Of a DNA stretch of 64,000 nucleotides, positions 1 to 9,115 are shown piece by piece. This DNA is from Paenibacillus sp. J23TS9 (GTDB taxonomy: Bacteria > Bacillota > Bacilli > Paenibacillales > Paenibacillaceae), in contig NZ_BOSG01000005.1 of NCBI RefSeq assembly GCF_018403225.1, forward strand, positions 124,001 to 188,000, read 5' to 3'. The notes below the pieces were generated by a model, which was not told where the DNA came from, did no database searches, and was given only the letters and a program-made list of their open reading frames with translations. The number at the start of each line of letters is the position of its first letter. Within the stretch, counting starts at the first letter, position 1. The position numbers and the translations under genes were made by a program.

Positions 1-1
1 A

Positions 2-802
2 ACGCCGGATGTCTACGCAAAATGGATTGATTTCCGCGTGGACGCCGTGAATGCACTTATTGATGAAATCATTAACGGCAGCGGCGGAGCACGTGAGATC
101 CGTCCGGATATCCTGGTAGCCACCTGGTCGCTGGCTGTAGATGGCGGAGCGGTTTCAACCCTGCGGCTTAAGGAATGGCAGGGACTTGACGCCATCTCCA
201 TGATCGGAAGAGTCAAACCGGATCTCCACATGCTGCAGACCCATTGGCCGGACTGGATGAAACGAAATCTGAAGGCTGAATATCCAGGCACCTATGAAAG
301 CTTCGCAGCCCCAATCCGGGCAGCATTTCCCGAGCTTCCGCTCGGAATACAGGCCGATGTCGGCTCAAGATCGAACATGATCAAGGACCGTACCTGGCTG
401 AACCGATTCCAGAACACGGTCTATGATTTGGGGTATCAAACCTGGACTGCCTATGAATATCATTTGGGTGGATATATGTATGATGAGCATCCTGTTCCGC
501 TTGCTGCACGTACGGAGGGAGACACCGAAGTAGTCATTGTCTTTAATAAGCGGGTGGATCCGGACTCAACCGGAATGATCGTGGCAGACGGCAAAGATGT
601 TCAAGAAGCAGATATTGACGGAATCCGGGTGGAAGAAAGCATTGTGGACGGCAATAGGCTGTGGCTCCGCTTCAACCGGCTGCCCGAGAACAGACCGTTC
701 GATGTGGAACTCCGCCATGTGAGGGATATGCCATCTTTGTGGCATGTGAAGGGGAAAAGAGCGAACGAGATTCCAGCTGGAACCTGGATCAGTATAAATT
801 AA
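2..802 (+). CDS. C-terminal part of a glycosidase-like (TIM-barrel type) protein, 5' truncated
   Basis: The reading frame is open from base 2, so the gene starts upstream of the window; the GTG at 38 is internal. About 266 residues are visible. The early part (WIDFRVDAVNAL, then RPDILVATWSLA) resembles the last strands of a family-10-like glycoside hydrolase barrel, and the final ~90 residues look like a small beta-sandwich tail. I cannot place the catalytic residues, so the substrate is unknown. The cellobiose phosphorylase and sugar importer downstream make a carbohydrate role plausible. A strong hairpin follows the stop codon. The family assignment is tentative. Confidence 0.5.
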   Translation, partial: TPDVYAKWIDFRVDAVNALIDEIINGSGGAREIRPDILVATWSLAVDGGAVSTLRLKEWQGLDAISMIGRVKPDLHMLQTHWPDWMKRNLKAEYPGTYESFAAPIRAAFPELPLGIQADVGSRSNMIKDRTWLNRFQNTVYDLGYQTWTAYEYHLGGYMYDEHPVPLAARTEGDTEVVIVFNKRVDPDSTGMIVADGKDVQEADIDGIRVEESIVDGNRLWLRFNRLPENRPFDVELRHVRDMPSLWHVKGKRANEIPAGTWISIN

Positions 803-827
803 CGAAGCGCCCCCCGAAAAGGTATGG

Positions 828-873
828 AAAAAGCGTCCGGATTCAGCTTAAAACTGAATCACGGACGCTTTTT
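828..873. terminator. Bidirectional intrinsic terminator
   Basis: A long perfect stem (AAGCGTCCGGATTCAG against its complement, loop 847-853) is flanked by A and T runs. It sits between the plus-strand glycosidase-like gene and the minus-strand SDR gene and can end both transcripts. Confidence 0.85.
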
Positions 874-878
874 GTCCA

Positions 879-1622
879 TTATTGGGCAGTGTATCCTCCA
901 TCCACCATCAGGCTCGTTCCCACCACGAAGGTCGAGTCGTCACTGGCTAGAAAAAGCACGGCTTTGGCGACCTCCTCGGCACTTCCCAGGCGGCCAATCG
1001 GATGCAGATCGACCAGCTTTTGCTTCGCTTCCGGCGGCAATGCTTTTAACAGCGGCGTATCAATGTATCCCGGACATACCGCATTGACACGAATACCTCT
1101 ACTGGCATATTGGATGCCCAGGGTCTGGGTCAGCATGACCACTCCGCCTTTGGCGGAGCCGTATGCAGTAACTCCAGCCTTGGCGGCATGTCCGTGGATC
1201 GAAGCGGAATTGATAATCGCACCGCCGGTACCCTGCTTGAGCATTTGAATGAGGGCATATTTATCGGACAAGAATACGCCCGTCAGATTCACATCCAGCG
1301 TACGCTGCCATTTTTCAAGCGAGAGCTGATCGGCTGGCTCATCGTTGGCAACACCGGCATTGGCGAACATGATATCAACCTGGCCGTATGTATGCACGGT
1401 GCGTTCGATGAGTGCCTGAATATCCTTTTCTTCTGTGACATCGACTTTAACGTAGATAGCGCGATGGCCATCCTCCTGCAGCCGGTTGGCAACCTCTTGT
1501 CCAGCTTCGGAAAAATCGGCTATCACGACATTGGCGCCCTCCTGTGCAAACAGTCGAGCGGTTGCTTGACCAATCCCGCTGGCTCCTCCAGTAATAATGG
1601 CAGTTTTGCCGGATAATTTCAT
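879..1622 (-). CDS. SDR family NAD(P)-dependent oxidoreductase
   Basis: A 247-residue classical short-chain dehydrogenase, full length for the family. The Rossmann glycine motif TGGASGIG is at residues 11-18, NAG at 88-90, the catalytic triad is Ser141, Tyr154 and Lys158, and VCPG lies just after at 182-185. The ATG is preceded by AAAGGAG at a normal distance. Such enzymes interconvert alcohols and ketones, often on sugars or fatty acyl groups; the substrate cannot be read from sequence. It is monocistronic, divergent from the glutathione peroxidase gene, with a TATATATAG dyad in the shared upstream region. Confidence 0.85.
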   Translation of the reverse strand: MKLSGKTAIITGGASGIGQATARLFAQEGANVVIADFSEAGQEVANRLQEDGHRAIYVKVDVTEEKDIQALIERTVHTYGQVDIMFANAGVANDEPADQLSLEKWQRTLDVNLTGVFLSDKYALIQMLKQGTGGAIINSASIHGHAAKAGVTAYGSAKGGVVMLTQTLGIQYASRGIRVNAVCPGYIDTPLLKALPPEAKQKLVDLHPIGRLGSAEEVAKAVLFLASDDSTFVVGTSLMVDGGYTAQ

Positions 1623-1723
1623 AGCACAACACTCCTTTGAAAGGTATGAATGTAAACTGAATCCGTTTATATATTACCCATTTGAATCAATTTCATAATA
1701 CCTTAAGCCGCTTCAATCAAGGT

Positions 1724-1760
1724 TATATATAGATCAAACGGTTTTATTGGTCTATATATA
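1724..1760. promoter_or_regulatory. Inverted repeat (TATATATAGATC...GGTCTATATATA) upstream of the SDR gene
   Basis: Two 12-nt arms (1724-1735 and 1749-1760) are complementary except at one position, separated by 13 nt. The element lies about 100 nt upstream of the SDR start, in the intergenic stretch between the SDR and gpx genes. It has the size and symmetry of a repressor operator; no regulator is assigned. The rest of 1623-1944 is AT-rich without a gene. Confidence 0.4.
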
Positions 1761-1853
1761 GTTTCAATTTTATCATTTTAGTGAGTTATGAAATGGATTC
1801 AGTTTTCTAAAAATATCCTGAACCGCCGCTCATTTGCATCAAGGGGCAATGTA

Positions 1854-1894
1854 TGTTAAATTTACATTGTGCACAATTTAATTTTGTTAAATTT
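1854..1894. promoter_or_regulatory. Candidate control region of gpx: direct repeats and 12-bp palindrome
   Basis: TGTTAAATTT occurs twice (1854-1863 and 1885-1894), 31 nt apart, with the perfect palindrome ATTGTGCACAAT (1866-1877) between the copies. The element is about 50-90 nt before the gpx start codon. It resembles a MarR/OhrR-size operator in layout only. Confidence 0.35.
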
Positions 1895-1944
1895 GTAAAA
1901 AAGCCGTTATCATTACAACGGCAAATACAACGGAGGTTCGAGAT

Positions 1945-2490
1945 ATGAGCGTATATTCATTCAAGGCCAAAAATATCCGTGGCGAAGAAAAGGCATTGTC
2001 ACAGTACGAAGGCAGCGTGCTTCTAATCGTTAACACAGCAAGTGAGTGCGGTTTTACAGTCCAGTATGCCGATCTCCAAAAGCTGTATGAGAAATACAAA
2101 GACCGTGGTTTGATGATCCTCGGCTTTCCTTCCAACCAGTTCGGCGGGCAGGAGCCGGGAAGCAATGAGGATGTCAGCACTTTTTGCCAGATCAATTATG
2201 GCGTCACATTCCCTCTCTTTGAAAAAGTGGATGTACGCGGTGCCGACCAGCATCCTCTTTTCGGCTATCTGGGTGAGCAGGCTCCCTTTGAAGGCTTTGA
2301 TATGAACAACTCCGAGGCTAAAATGCTGTCGATGTTCATTCAGGAAAAGCAGCCTGAGCTGATGGAAGGCAATGACATCAAATGGAATTTCACTAAATTC
2401 CTGATAGACCGTAAGGGAAACGTGGTGGAACGGTTTGAATCTCCAATAGGGCCACTTGATATGGAACGGGCAATCGAAGCTTTGCTATAA
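1945..2490 (+). CDS. gpx: Glutathione peroxidase family protein (BsaA-like thiol peroxidase)
   Basis: 181 residues, slightly longer than the common ~160-residue bacterial forms. The peroxidatic motif NTASECGF carries Cys where animal enzymes have selenocysteine; FPSNQFGGQEPGS and the KWNFTKFLID strand with its Trp and Asn complete the family signature. These enzymes reduce hydroperoxides, in Bacillota usually with thioredoxin or bacillithiol rather than glutathione. The start is set by ACGGAGG 8 nt upstream. It is monocistronic and closed by a terminator. Confidence 0.92.
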   Translation: MSVYSFKAKNIRGEEKALSQYEGSVLLIVNTASECGFTVQYADLQKLYEKYKDRGLMILGFPSNQFGGQEPGSNEDVSTFCQINYGVTFPLFEKVDVRGADQHPLFGYLGEQAPFEGFDMNNSEAKMLSMFIQEKQPELMEGNDIKWNFTKFLIDRKGNVVERFESPIGPLDMERAIEALL

Positions 2491-2509
2491 TCATGAGATC
2501 ATGAGGATA

Positions 2510-2547
2510 AAAACCTGAAGCGCGAGTTTTACGCTTCAGGTTTTTTT
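2510..2547 (+). terminator. Intrinsic terminator of gpx
   Basis: CCTGAAGCG (2514-2522) pairs with CGCTTCAGG (2532-2540), followed by seven T residues. Confidence 0.9.
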
Positions 2548-2598
2548 ACATACTTCATACTCATTTAGCGGTATTCACATTTTCAATGAATCTGGTTA

Positions 2599-2653
2599 TT
2601 GTCTTTTGAGCGGAATTGAGGTTACAATTGGAAAATAAACGCGCTTTCACAAA
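2599..2653 (+). promoter_or_regulatory. Promoter and LacI-type operator of the repressor gene
   Basis: TTGTCT (2599-2604) and TACAAT (2623-2628) are spaced 18 nt, giving a predicted start near 2635. The near-palindrome TAAACGCGCTTTCA (2636-2649) sits on that start site. Nearly the same sequence recurs before the cellobiose phosphorylase gene, pointing to autoregulation by the adjacent repressor. Confidence 0.6.
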
Positions 2654-2665
2654 AGAGGGGATACC

Positions 2666-3715
2666 ATGCGCAGCGAAGATATTGCGAGATTGGCGGGAGT
2701 GTCCCGCAGCACTGTTTCCCGCGTCATCAACAACTATTCTAATGTTCCGGAGAAGACGCGTGCCAAAGTCATGAAGGTGATCGAAGAGAATCATTATGAG
2801 CCTAACACCTCCGCACGCGTTCTTGCCGGTAAAGGCATGAACACCATCGGTCTATTTGTGATCAGTACCGCAGACAAGCAGAATCCAAACCGCATATACC
2901 AGAACAATTACTTTGCTCCGTTCGTGGAGACCATCGTCGATACGGTCAACCGGATGGGCTATTACGTGCTGATTCATACGGTATACTCGGAGGATGACTT
3001 TCTGAAGGTCAAGCAGGCATTTCTGCAAAAAAGAATCGATGGAGGCATCATCATCGGCATGGAGAAGAATGCCGGGATGGTCCATGCGATAGCGAAGCTG
3101 GAGCTTCCCTTCGTGCTCATTGATTATGATATTGCGGAGCTGCTTGAGCACCGGCTGGATAAGGATTATGCAGCTGTCATTAATTCGAAGGATTATGAGG
3201 GAGCGGCTATGGCTGTCCGGTATTTGATCGAATTGGGGCATGAGCATATCGGATTGATCAGCGGAAGATTGAATACCCAGTCCGGCCGCCAGCGTTACCA
3301 GGCCTTTGTGGAGACGATGGAGGAGAACGGGTTGGGGGTTCCGGAGGAGCTTATTCTGAGCGGAGAATTCATCAGGCAGAAGTCATACGAAGAGGTCAAA
3401 CAGCTGCTTATGTCCGGAAAGCGGCCGACCGCATTCTTTTCAGCCAACGACGAAATGGCACTGGGAGCCATGGATGCTTGCAGGGAGCTGGGACTCCAGA
3501 TCCCTGGGGACATATCCATCGCAGGTTTCGATGATATCCCAGTCGCTTCCCAGCTCTCACCAGCGCTCACCTCAGTCCGGCTGCCCATTTATGAGATGTC
3601 GCAGGCTGCCGCACATCATATTGTTACAATGTGTGAAGAGGGCAGTACATCCTTCAGCACGGTCAGCTTTCCGACCCACCTGATCGTACGGGAAACCTGC
3701 GCAGAACCGAAATAA
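2666..3715 (+). CDS. LacI family transcriptional regulator
   Basis: 349 residues. The N-terminus has the LacI helix-turn-helix and hinge (DIARLAGVSRSTVSRVINN, then YEPNTSARVLAG), followed by a periplasmic-binding-protein-like sensor domain with DISIAGFDDIPVASQLSPALTSV near the C-terminus, typical of sugar-responsive repressors. AGAGGGG precedes the ATG. The next gene encodes cellobiose phosphorylase, and both genes share an operator, so the likely role is local repression relieved by cellobiose or a related sugar. The effector is inferred from context only. Confidence 0.92.
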   Translation: MRSEDIARLAGVSRSTVSRVINNYSNVPEKTRAKVMKVIEENHYEPNTSARVLAGKGMNTIGLFVISTADKQNPNRIYQNNYFAPFVETIVDTVNRMGYYVLIHTVYSEDDFLKVKQAFLQKRIDGGIIIGMEKNAGMVHAIAKLELPFVLIDYDIAELLEHRLDKDYAAVINSKDYEGAAMAVRYLIELGHEHIGLISGRLNTQSGRQRYQAFVETMEENGLGVPEELILSGEFIRQKSYEEVKQLLMSGKRPTAFFSANDEMALGAMDACRELGLQIPGDISIAGFDDIPVASQLSPALTSVRLPIYEMSQAAAHHIVTMCEEGSTSFSTVSFPTHLIVRETCAEPK

Positions 3716-3762
3716 TTGCTGTATTGGAAGATGCCGCCCGGTAACGGGCTTCATCATAGCGC

Positions 3763-3784
3763 AAAATAAACGCGCGTTCACAAA
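3763..3784 (+). promoter_or_regulatory. Second copy of the LacI-type operator, upstream of cellobiose phosphorylase
   Basis: The core TAAACGCGCGTTCA (3767-3780), with its AAAA and CAAA flanks, matches the 22-nt element at 2632-2653 except for one base. It lies 24 nt before the ATG of the phosphorylase gene. No good -35/-10 pair is visible here. The short GCCCG-gtaa-CGGGC hairpin at 3735-3748 lies just upstream. Confidence 0.6.
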
Positions 3785-3807
3785 TCAATGGAGAGGGGAA
3801 CAGCAAA

Positions 3808-6243
3808 ATGAAATTCGGTTTTTTTGATGACGCCAGCAAGGAGTATGTCATCCAGACTCCAAAAACGCCTTACCCATGGATTAATTACCTGGGAACGAAA
3901 GACTTTTTCGGTTTGATGTCGAATACGGGCGGAGGATATGCATTCTATCGCGACGCGCGGCTGCGCCGTTTGACCCGTTATCGCTATAACAGCATACCGG
4001 TAGATAACGGTGGCCGTTACTTTTATGTGTATGACGAGGGAGATTACTGGACGCCGGGCTGGATGCCGGTCAAGAAGGATCTGGACTTTTATGAGTGCCG
4101 TCATGGGTTGGGTTATACCCGCATCACAGGAGAAAGAAATGGCATACGTGCCGAACAGCTGGCTTTCGTACCACTGGAATACAATGGCGAAGTACATCAG
4201 CTGACATTGACGAATACCTCGGCTGCGCCGAAAAAAGTGAAGCTGTTCTCATTTATTGAATTTTGCTTATGGAATGCTTATGACGACATGACCAATTTCC
4301 AGCGGAATCTGAGCACGGGCGAGGTTGAAGTGAAAGGGTCTGTTATATATCACAAAACGGAATACCGGGAGCGCCGCAATCATTACGCCTTTTTCTCGGT
4401 GAACCGGGAGCTTGACGGCTTTGATACGGATCGAGAATCCTTCCTGGGACCGTATAATGGCCTGGAGGCGCCGCAAACCGTGGTATCCGGTCAATCCTCG
4501 AACTCTGTCGCAAGCGGCTGGTCGCCCGTAGCTTCCCACTGTGTTGAACTCGAGCTCGCAGCAGGGGAATCTATCTCCTTGAATTTTGTACTGGGTTATG
4601 TGGAGAATCCGGAAGAGGAGAAATGGGAATCGCTGAATGTCATTCATAAAGCCCGCGCGGAAGCGATGATCGCCCGTTTTGCGGATGATTCCGGCGTCGA
4701 AGACGCGATGCAGGAGCTGAGGAACTATTGGGATAATCTCCTGTCCAAATATACGATTCAAAGTCATGATGACAAGCTGAACCGCATGGTGAATATATGG
4801 AATCCTTATCAATGCATGGTTACATTCAATATGTCACGTTCAGCATCTTACTTCGAATCGGGGATCGGCAGAGGCATGGGCTTCCGCGATTCCAATCAGG
4901 ATTTGCTTGGCTTTGTGCATCAAATTCCGGAGCGAGCCAGAGAGCGCATTATTGATATTGCTTCGACCCAGTTTGAGAACGGCGGGGCGTATCATCAATA
5001 CCAGCCGTTAACGAAGCAGGGGAATAATGAGGTTGGCGGCGGCTTCAATGATGATCCGTTGTGGCTGATCGTGGGAACCGCGGCTTATATCAAAGAAACC
5101 GGAGATTTTGCTATCCTGGATGAGCAGGTCCCATTCGACTGCAATCCTGGCAATACGGCGACCTTGTTTGAACATTTGAAGCGTTCCTTCTATCATGTCA
5201 TTGAAAATTTGGGACCGCATGGACTGCCGTTGATCGGACGGGCGGACTGGAATGACTGCCTCAACCTGAACTGTTTTTCGGATGTGCCGGATGAGTCCTT
5301 CCAAACCACGCAACATATTGAAGGCCGTACGGCTGAATCGGTATTTATTGCCGGGCTGTTCGTATTTGCGGGACCGGAGTTTGTGGAACTCTGTAAACGA
5401 CGCGGGCTCTCTGAAGAAGCGGCAGCAGCTGATGTGCATATTGAGACGATGCGAAAGACCACGCTTGATCACGGTTTCGACGGTGAATGGTTTCTGCGTG
5501 CATATGATCATTACGGGCAGAAGATCGGAAGCAAGGAATGCGACGAAGGACAAATCTTTATTGAGCCGCAGGGCTTCTGCGTCATGGCAGGTATCGGCGT
5601 TCAGGAAGGACTCGCTGAGAAGGCACTCAATTCTGTTGCTGAAAGATTGGAAACGCCATATGGTATTGTGCTGCAAAATCCCCCGTACTCGAAATACTAT
5701 ATCAATCTCGGTGAGATTTCCTCGTATCCTCCCGGTTATAAGGAGAATGCAGGTATTTTCTGCCATAATAATCCTTGGGTGATGATGGCAGAGACGGTTA
5801 TTGGCCGCGGCGACCGGGCCTTCGAGTTGTACCGGAAAATCGCGCCGGCTTATCTGGAAGATATCAGTGAAATCCATCGTACGGAGCCGTACGTGTATTC
5901 GCAGATGATCGCTGGCAAAGATGCAGTCCGTCAGGGTGAAGCCAAAAACTCATGGCTCACAGGAACTGCTGCCTGGAACTTTGTGGCGATTACGCAATCT
6001 ATTCTGGGCATCCAGCCGGAATTTGACGGGCTCAAGATTAATCCATGCATTCCGGCTGACTGGGAGGAATTCACCATTACGCGGGTGTTCCGCGGAGATA
6101 CGTATGTGATCCATGTGTCTAATCCTAACCGTGTAAGCAAGGGAGTATCATCCGTGACCGTGGACGGTAGCAGGGTTCAAGGTAATATTCTTCCTGTGTA
6201 TGGGGACGGGCAAGCCCATCAGGTTGAAGTCGTCTTAGGCTAA
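3808..6243 (+). CDS. cbp: Cellobiose phosphorylase (GH94)
   Basis: 811 residues, the same length as I recall for the Clostridium thermocellum cellobiose phosphorylase, whose sequence it closely follows (KFGFFDDA start, [19 protein letters not shown]-type and [12 protein letters not shown] segments). The general acid Asp483 lies in RADWNDCLN, and the phosphate-site region [16 protein letters not shown] is intact. There is no signal peptide, so it acts in the cytoplasm, splitting cellobiose with phosphate into glucose 1-phosphate and glucose. The ATG is preceded by GAGAGGGG. It follows its probable LacI repressor and ends at a terminator before the importer genes. A related disaccharide specificity cannot be fully excluded. 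Confidence 0.92.
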   Translation: MKFGFFDDASKEYVIQTPKTPYPWINYLGTKDFFGLMSNTGGGYAFYRDARLRRLTRYRYNSIPVDNGGRYFYVYDEGDYWTPGWMPVKKDLDFYECRHGLGYTRITGERNGIRAEQLAFVPLEYNGEVHQLTLTNTSAAPKKVKLFSFIEFCLWNAYDDMTNFQRNLSTGEVEVKGSVIYHKTEYRERRNHYAFFSVNRELDGFDTDRESFLGPYNGLEAPQTVVSGQSSNSVASGWSPVASHCVELELAAGESISLNFVLGYVENPEEEKWESLNVIHKARAEAMIARFADDSGVEDAMQELRNYWDNLLSKYTIQSHDDKLNRMVNIWNPYQCMVTFNMSRSASYFESGIGRGMGFRDSNQDLLGFVHQIPERARERIIDIASTQFENGGAYHQYQPLTKQGNNEVGGGFNDDPLWLIVGTAAYIKETGDFAILDEQVPFDCNPGNTATLFEHLKRSFYHVIENLGPHGLPLIGRADWNDCLNLNCFSDVPDESFQTTQHIEGRTAESVFIAGLFVFAGPEFVELCKRRGLSEEAAAADVHIETMRKTTLDHGFDGEWFLRAYDHYGQKIGSKECDEGQIFIEPQGFCVMAGIGVQEGLAEKALNSVAERLETPYGIVLQNPPYSKYYINLGEISSYPPGYKENAGIFCHNNPWVMMAETVIGRGDRAFELYRKIAPAYLEDISEIHRTEPYVYSQMIAGKDAVRQGEAKNSWLTGTAAWNFVAITQSILGIQPEFDGLKINPCIPADWEEFTITRVFRGDTYVIHVSNPNRVSKGVSSVTVDGSRVQGNILPVYGDGQAHQVEVVLG

Positions 6244-6275
6244 AGCTCCATGTTCTGCAGCTACACTGTACCCTC

Positions 6276-6308
6276 ACCGTGCGTTCCTTTTGGAACCACG
6301 GTTTTTTT
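6276..6308 (+). terminator. Intrinsic terminator after cellobiose phosphorylase
   Basis: ACCGTG-c-GTTCC pairs with GGAAC-c-ACGGT around a TTTT loop, followed by a run of T. It separates the phosphorylase from the importer transcript; a TATAAT at 6374-6379 may be the -10 of the next promoter. Confidence 0.88.
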
Positions 6309-6430
6309 GTGCCCCGCAATAGTTGTATATGGAAGTAAAGACCGGTATATAGCCTGAACCTGGAACCGCTACCTATAATGAGGATAGAAGGCAGACATTC
6401 ATAAGCCATTAAATAATAGGAGGGTCAAAC

Positions 6431-8095
6431 GTGCATAAAGTTCGGACAATTGGATTGGTGCTTACGCTCATCATGAGTCTTGGCATATCAGCCTGCAGCA
6501 GTAAAACGGCGGAAACAAAGCAGCCGGCGGAGAACACCGCTGCAGAGAAGCCGGAGGCTTCAAAGGAACAGGGAGTTTTGGAAATATCTACGGTTCGCGC
6601 ACAGGATCCATATTTGAAGTTTGACGAAGGGGAGTCCTTCGACAAGAACGCCGTATATGACGCGTACGAGAAAGACACGGGTGTCAAAATCAAGAACCAA
6701 TGGGTTGTGGATGGTACCGTCGATGGGCCTCAGTTCCAGGAGAAACTGAAGATGGCGATCACTACCAACGACATTCCGGATCTCTTCCCGGCCACTCCAG
6801 CCCAAGTACAGCAGTTGATTGAAGCAGATATGATTCAAGATCTGACAAGTGTATATGATCAGTATGCTTCTGACGAAACAAAAGAGTTTATGCAAAAAGA
6901 CGGCGGTCTTCAGATGAGATCAGGCACCTTTGACGGCAAGCTGATGGCGATTCCACAAACGGGCAACCCTTTTGCACCGCAGCTGGTGTGGGTGCGCTCT
7001 GATTGGATGAAAAAGCTGAACCTGCCTGAGCCGAAAACGATGCAGGATTTAATGAACATCATGGAAGCTTTCGCGACGAAGGATCCCGGTGGAACGGGGA
7101 AATCCTACGGTCTGGCACTGAACAAGAAATTTGATGAAGGTGCGCTGGGTCTGGTCGGTTTTATGAATGGCTACCATGCCTACTTAAATCAATGGATGGA
7201 AGATGGCCAAGGCGGATTGATGAACAGTGATATTCAGCCTGAGATGAAGGAAGCGCTTCGCGGGCTGCAGGATATGTTCAAGAAAGGAATGATTGATCCG
7301 GAATTCGCAGTCAAGGATATGCAGAAAGAGTCCGAATTGATTTTCAGCAACAAAATTGGCGTGCTGTATGGGGCGGAGTGGACGCCTGCCCATTTGGCTC
7401 AAGCTGCTGTGAAGGATGGAAAGGTTGTTCAGGAATGGAGCGTATACCGTCTGCCTTCCATTGACAATACGGAGGCTTCCACGCAAATCGAGCTGGGAAC
7501 GAGCAGCTATTATGTGGTATCCAAAAAAGCCGAGCATCCGGAGGCATTAATCAAGCTGCTGAATCAATGGATTGCCGTGGATAATCATCCAACCCCTGAA
7601 CAAAAGGTATATGAATACGGCAAAGGCCTCAAGGAAAAAGGCAATAACTATTGGCTCCTTAGTCCTGTCATGGCATTCAACCTGTCGAGCAATAACGGGG
7701 AGGTGCTCCCGAAGGCCATAGAGACGAAGGATGAAAGTCTGGCGGTAACGAAGGATCAAAAAACACGTTACGACCGGGCCATGAAATATGTCAATGGCGA
7801 AGATATCAGCATGTGGTGGGAATACCTCATTTCCGGGCCAAACGGTGCGGTCTCGAATATTCCATATCTGAAGGAGCACAACCTGTTTCATCAGAACAAG
7901 TTTTACGGGGCTCCTACACCAACGATGGTAGAGAAACGTGAGATTCTTAACCGGAAACGTGATGAAATTTTCATGAAGATTATTATGAACCAAGTATCCA
8001 TTGATGAATTCGACAAGTTCGTAACCGAATGGAAGAAGCTTGGCGGGGACGACATTACGAAAGAAGTCAATGAATGGTATGCGAATATCAAGTGA
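6431..8095 (+). CDS. ABC transporter substrate-binding lipoprotein (carbohydrate type)
   Basis: 554 residues, a size typical of the large Paenibacillus LipO-like binding proteins. The signal peptide ends in a lipobox (GISAC, Cys22), after which a Ser/Lys/Glu-rich linker leads to the binding fold. It should be lipid-anchored outside the membrane and hand oligosaccharides to the two permeases downstream. The start is GTG, fixed by AGGAGGG. An intercistronic hairpin follows, which may keep its mRNA level above that of the permeases. The ligand is unknown; the neighbouring cellobiose phosphorylase suggests a beta-glucan fragment, as inference only. Confidence 0.92.
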   Translation: MHKVRTIGLVLTLIMSLGISACSSKTAETKQPAENTAAEKPEASKEQGVLEISTVRAQDPYLKFDEGESFDKNAVYDAYEKDTGVKIKNQWVVDGTVDGPQFQEKLKMAITTNDIPDLFPATPAQVQQLIEADMIQDLTSVYDQYASDETKEFMQKDGGLQMRSGTFDGKLMAIPQTGNPFAPQLVWVRSDWMKKLNLPEPKTMQDLMNIMEAFATKDPGGTGKSYGLALNKKFDEGALGLVGFMNGYHAYLNQWMEDGQGGLMNSDIQPEMKEALRGLQDMFKKGMIDPEFAVKDMQKESELIFSNKIGVLYGAEWTPAHLAQAAVKDGKVVQEWSVYRLPSIDNTEASTQIELGTSSYYVVSKKAEHPEALIKLLNQWIAVDNHPTPEQKVYEYGKGLKEKGNNYWLLSPVMAFNLSSNNGEVLPKAIETKDESLAVTKDQKTRYDRAMKYVNGEDISMWWEYLISGPNGAVSNIPYLKEHNLFHQNKFYGAPTPTMVEKREILNRKRDEIFMKIIMNQVSIDEFDKFVTEWKKLGGDDITKEVNEWYANIK

Positions 8096-8129
8096 TGTTT
8101 AGAGTATGACCAAGTTACGTTCGCACGCG

Positions 8130-8153
8130 GGGAATCGACATGCTTCGATTCCC
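8130..8153 (+). terminator. Intercistronic hairpin between binding protein and permease
   Basis: GGGAATCGA (8130-8138) pairs with TCGATTCCC (8145-8153), followed by tcattttc. The weak T-run suggests partial termination or mRNA stabilisation rather than a full stop. Confidence 0.6.
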
Positions 8154-8188
8154 TCATTTTCTAATTTGACCCAAGCAGGTGATGCATA

Positions 8189-9094
8189 ATGAATCAATTG
8201 GAGCGCAGATGGAAGCGGGAATGGCCGCTGCATATCATGCTCATCCCCGGGCTCGTCTTTATTATCATATTCAGCTACATTCCAATGGTTGGCATACTTA
8301 TGGCATTTGAGAAATACATCCCGACAAAAGGCTTGTTCGGTTCACCGGTCGTCGGGTGGAAAAACTTTCAGTTCCTGATGGACTATCCGGATGTAGGGCG
8401 GATTGTTTTTAATACCCTTTATATTGCGACGATGAAAATTATCGCGGGTCTGATTGTCCCGATTACGATTGCTATTTTATTAAACGAGCTGCGCAAAGAA
8501 TGGGTGAAGCGTACGTTTCAGACGATGGTGTATTTGCCTCACTTTCTGTCTTGGGTTCTCCTGAGCGGCATCGTTATCGATGTGCTGTCTCCATCCACGG
8601 GAATATTAAATCAAATGCTGGGACTGATCGGCATTAAGCCGATTTTCTTCCTTGGAGATAACAAATGGTTTCCTTACGTCATGGTTATAAGTGATGTCTG
8701 GAAGGAATTCGGCTTTGGCACGATCATTTATTTGGCGGCACTCACCAACATCAATCCCACACTGTATGAAGCATCGGAAATTGATGGCGCAGGCCGCTGG
8801 AAGCAGACTCTCAACGTCACCTTGCCCGGAATGATGCCGATTATCGTACTCATGCTGACGCTTAATATCGGCAACGTTTTGAACGCGGGGTTTGACCAAA
8901 TCTTCAATCTGTACAATCCCCAGGTGTATGAGAGCGGAGACATCATTGATACTTTTGTCTATCGGATGGGTATTGAACAGGCACAGTACGGGTTTGCAAC
9001 GGCTGTCGGATTGCTTAAGTCCATCGTTTCGTTTGTTTTGATTTCAGTATCCTATGTCTTGGCTTATCGCTTCGCCAATTATCGTATTTTCTAG
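8189..9094 (+). CDS. ABC transporter permease, LplB family
   Basis: 301 residues with about six hydrophobic segments. The binding-protein-dependent permease loop (EASEIDGAGRWKQTLNVTLPGM, the EAA motif that docks the ATPase) is clear around residues 190-212. It is the first of two permeases forming the membrane channel with the following gene. AGGTGAT precedes the ATG. No ATPase gene is present nearby, as is usual for this class, which is thought to share an MsmX-type ATPase encoded elsewhere. Confidence 0.92.
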   Translation: MNQLERRWKREWPLHIMLIPGLVFIIIFSYIPMVGILMAFEKYIPTKGLFGSPVVGWKNFQFLMDYPDVGRIVFNTLYIATMKIIAGLIVPITIAILLNELRKEWVKRTFQTMVYLPHFLSWVLLSGIVIDVLSPSTGILNQMLGLIGIKPIFFLGDNKWFPYVMVISDVWKEFGFGTIIYLAALTNINPTLYEASEIDGAGRWKQTLNVTLPGMMPIIVLMLTLNIGNVLNAGFDQIFNLYNPQVYESGDIIDTFVYRMGIEQAQYGFATAVGLLKSIVSFVLISVSYVLAYRFANYRIF

Positions 9095-9115
9095 CAAAGG
9101 AGAACGGTCAAACTT

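Noticed and set aside
2632..2653. Possible CcpA cre site in the repeated operator
   Set aside because: On either strand it misses the conserved terminal positions of the cre consensus; the near-identical second copy beside a LacI gene fits a dedicated operator better.
5008..5877. Long minus-strand frame (289 codons) inside cellobiose phosphorylase
   Set aside because: Antisense shadow of a clearly conserved enzyme; no ribosome site or motif.
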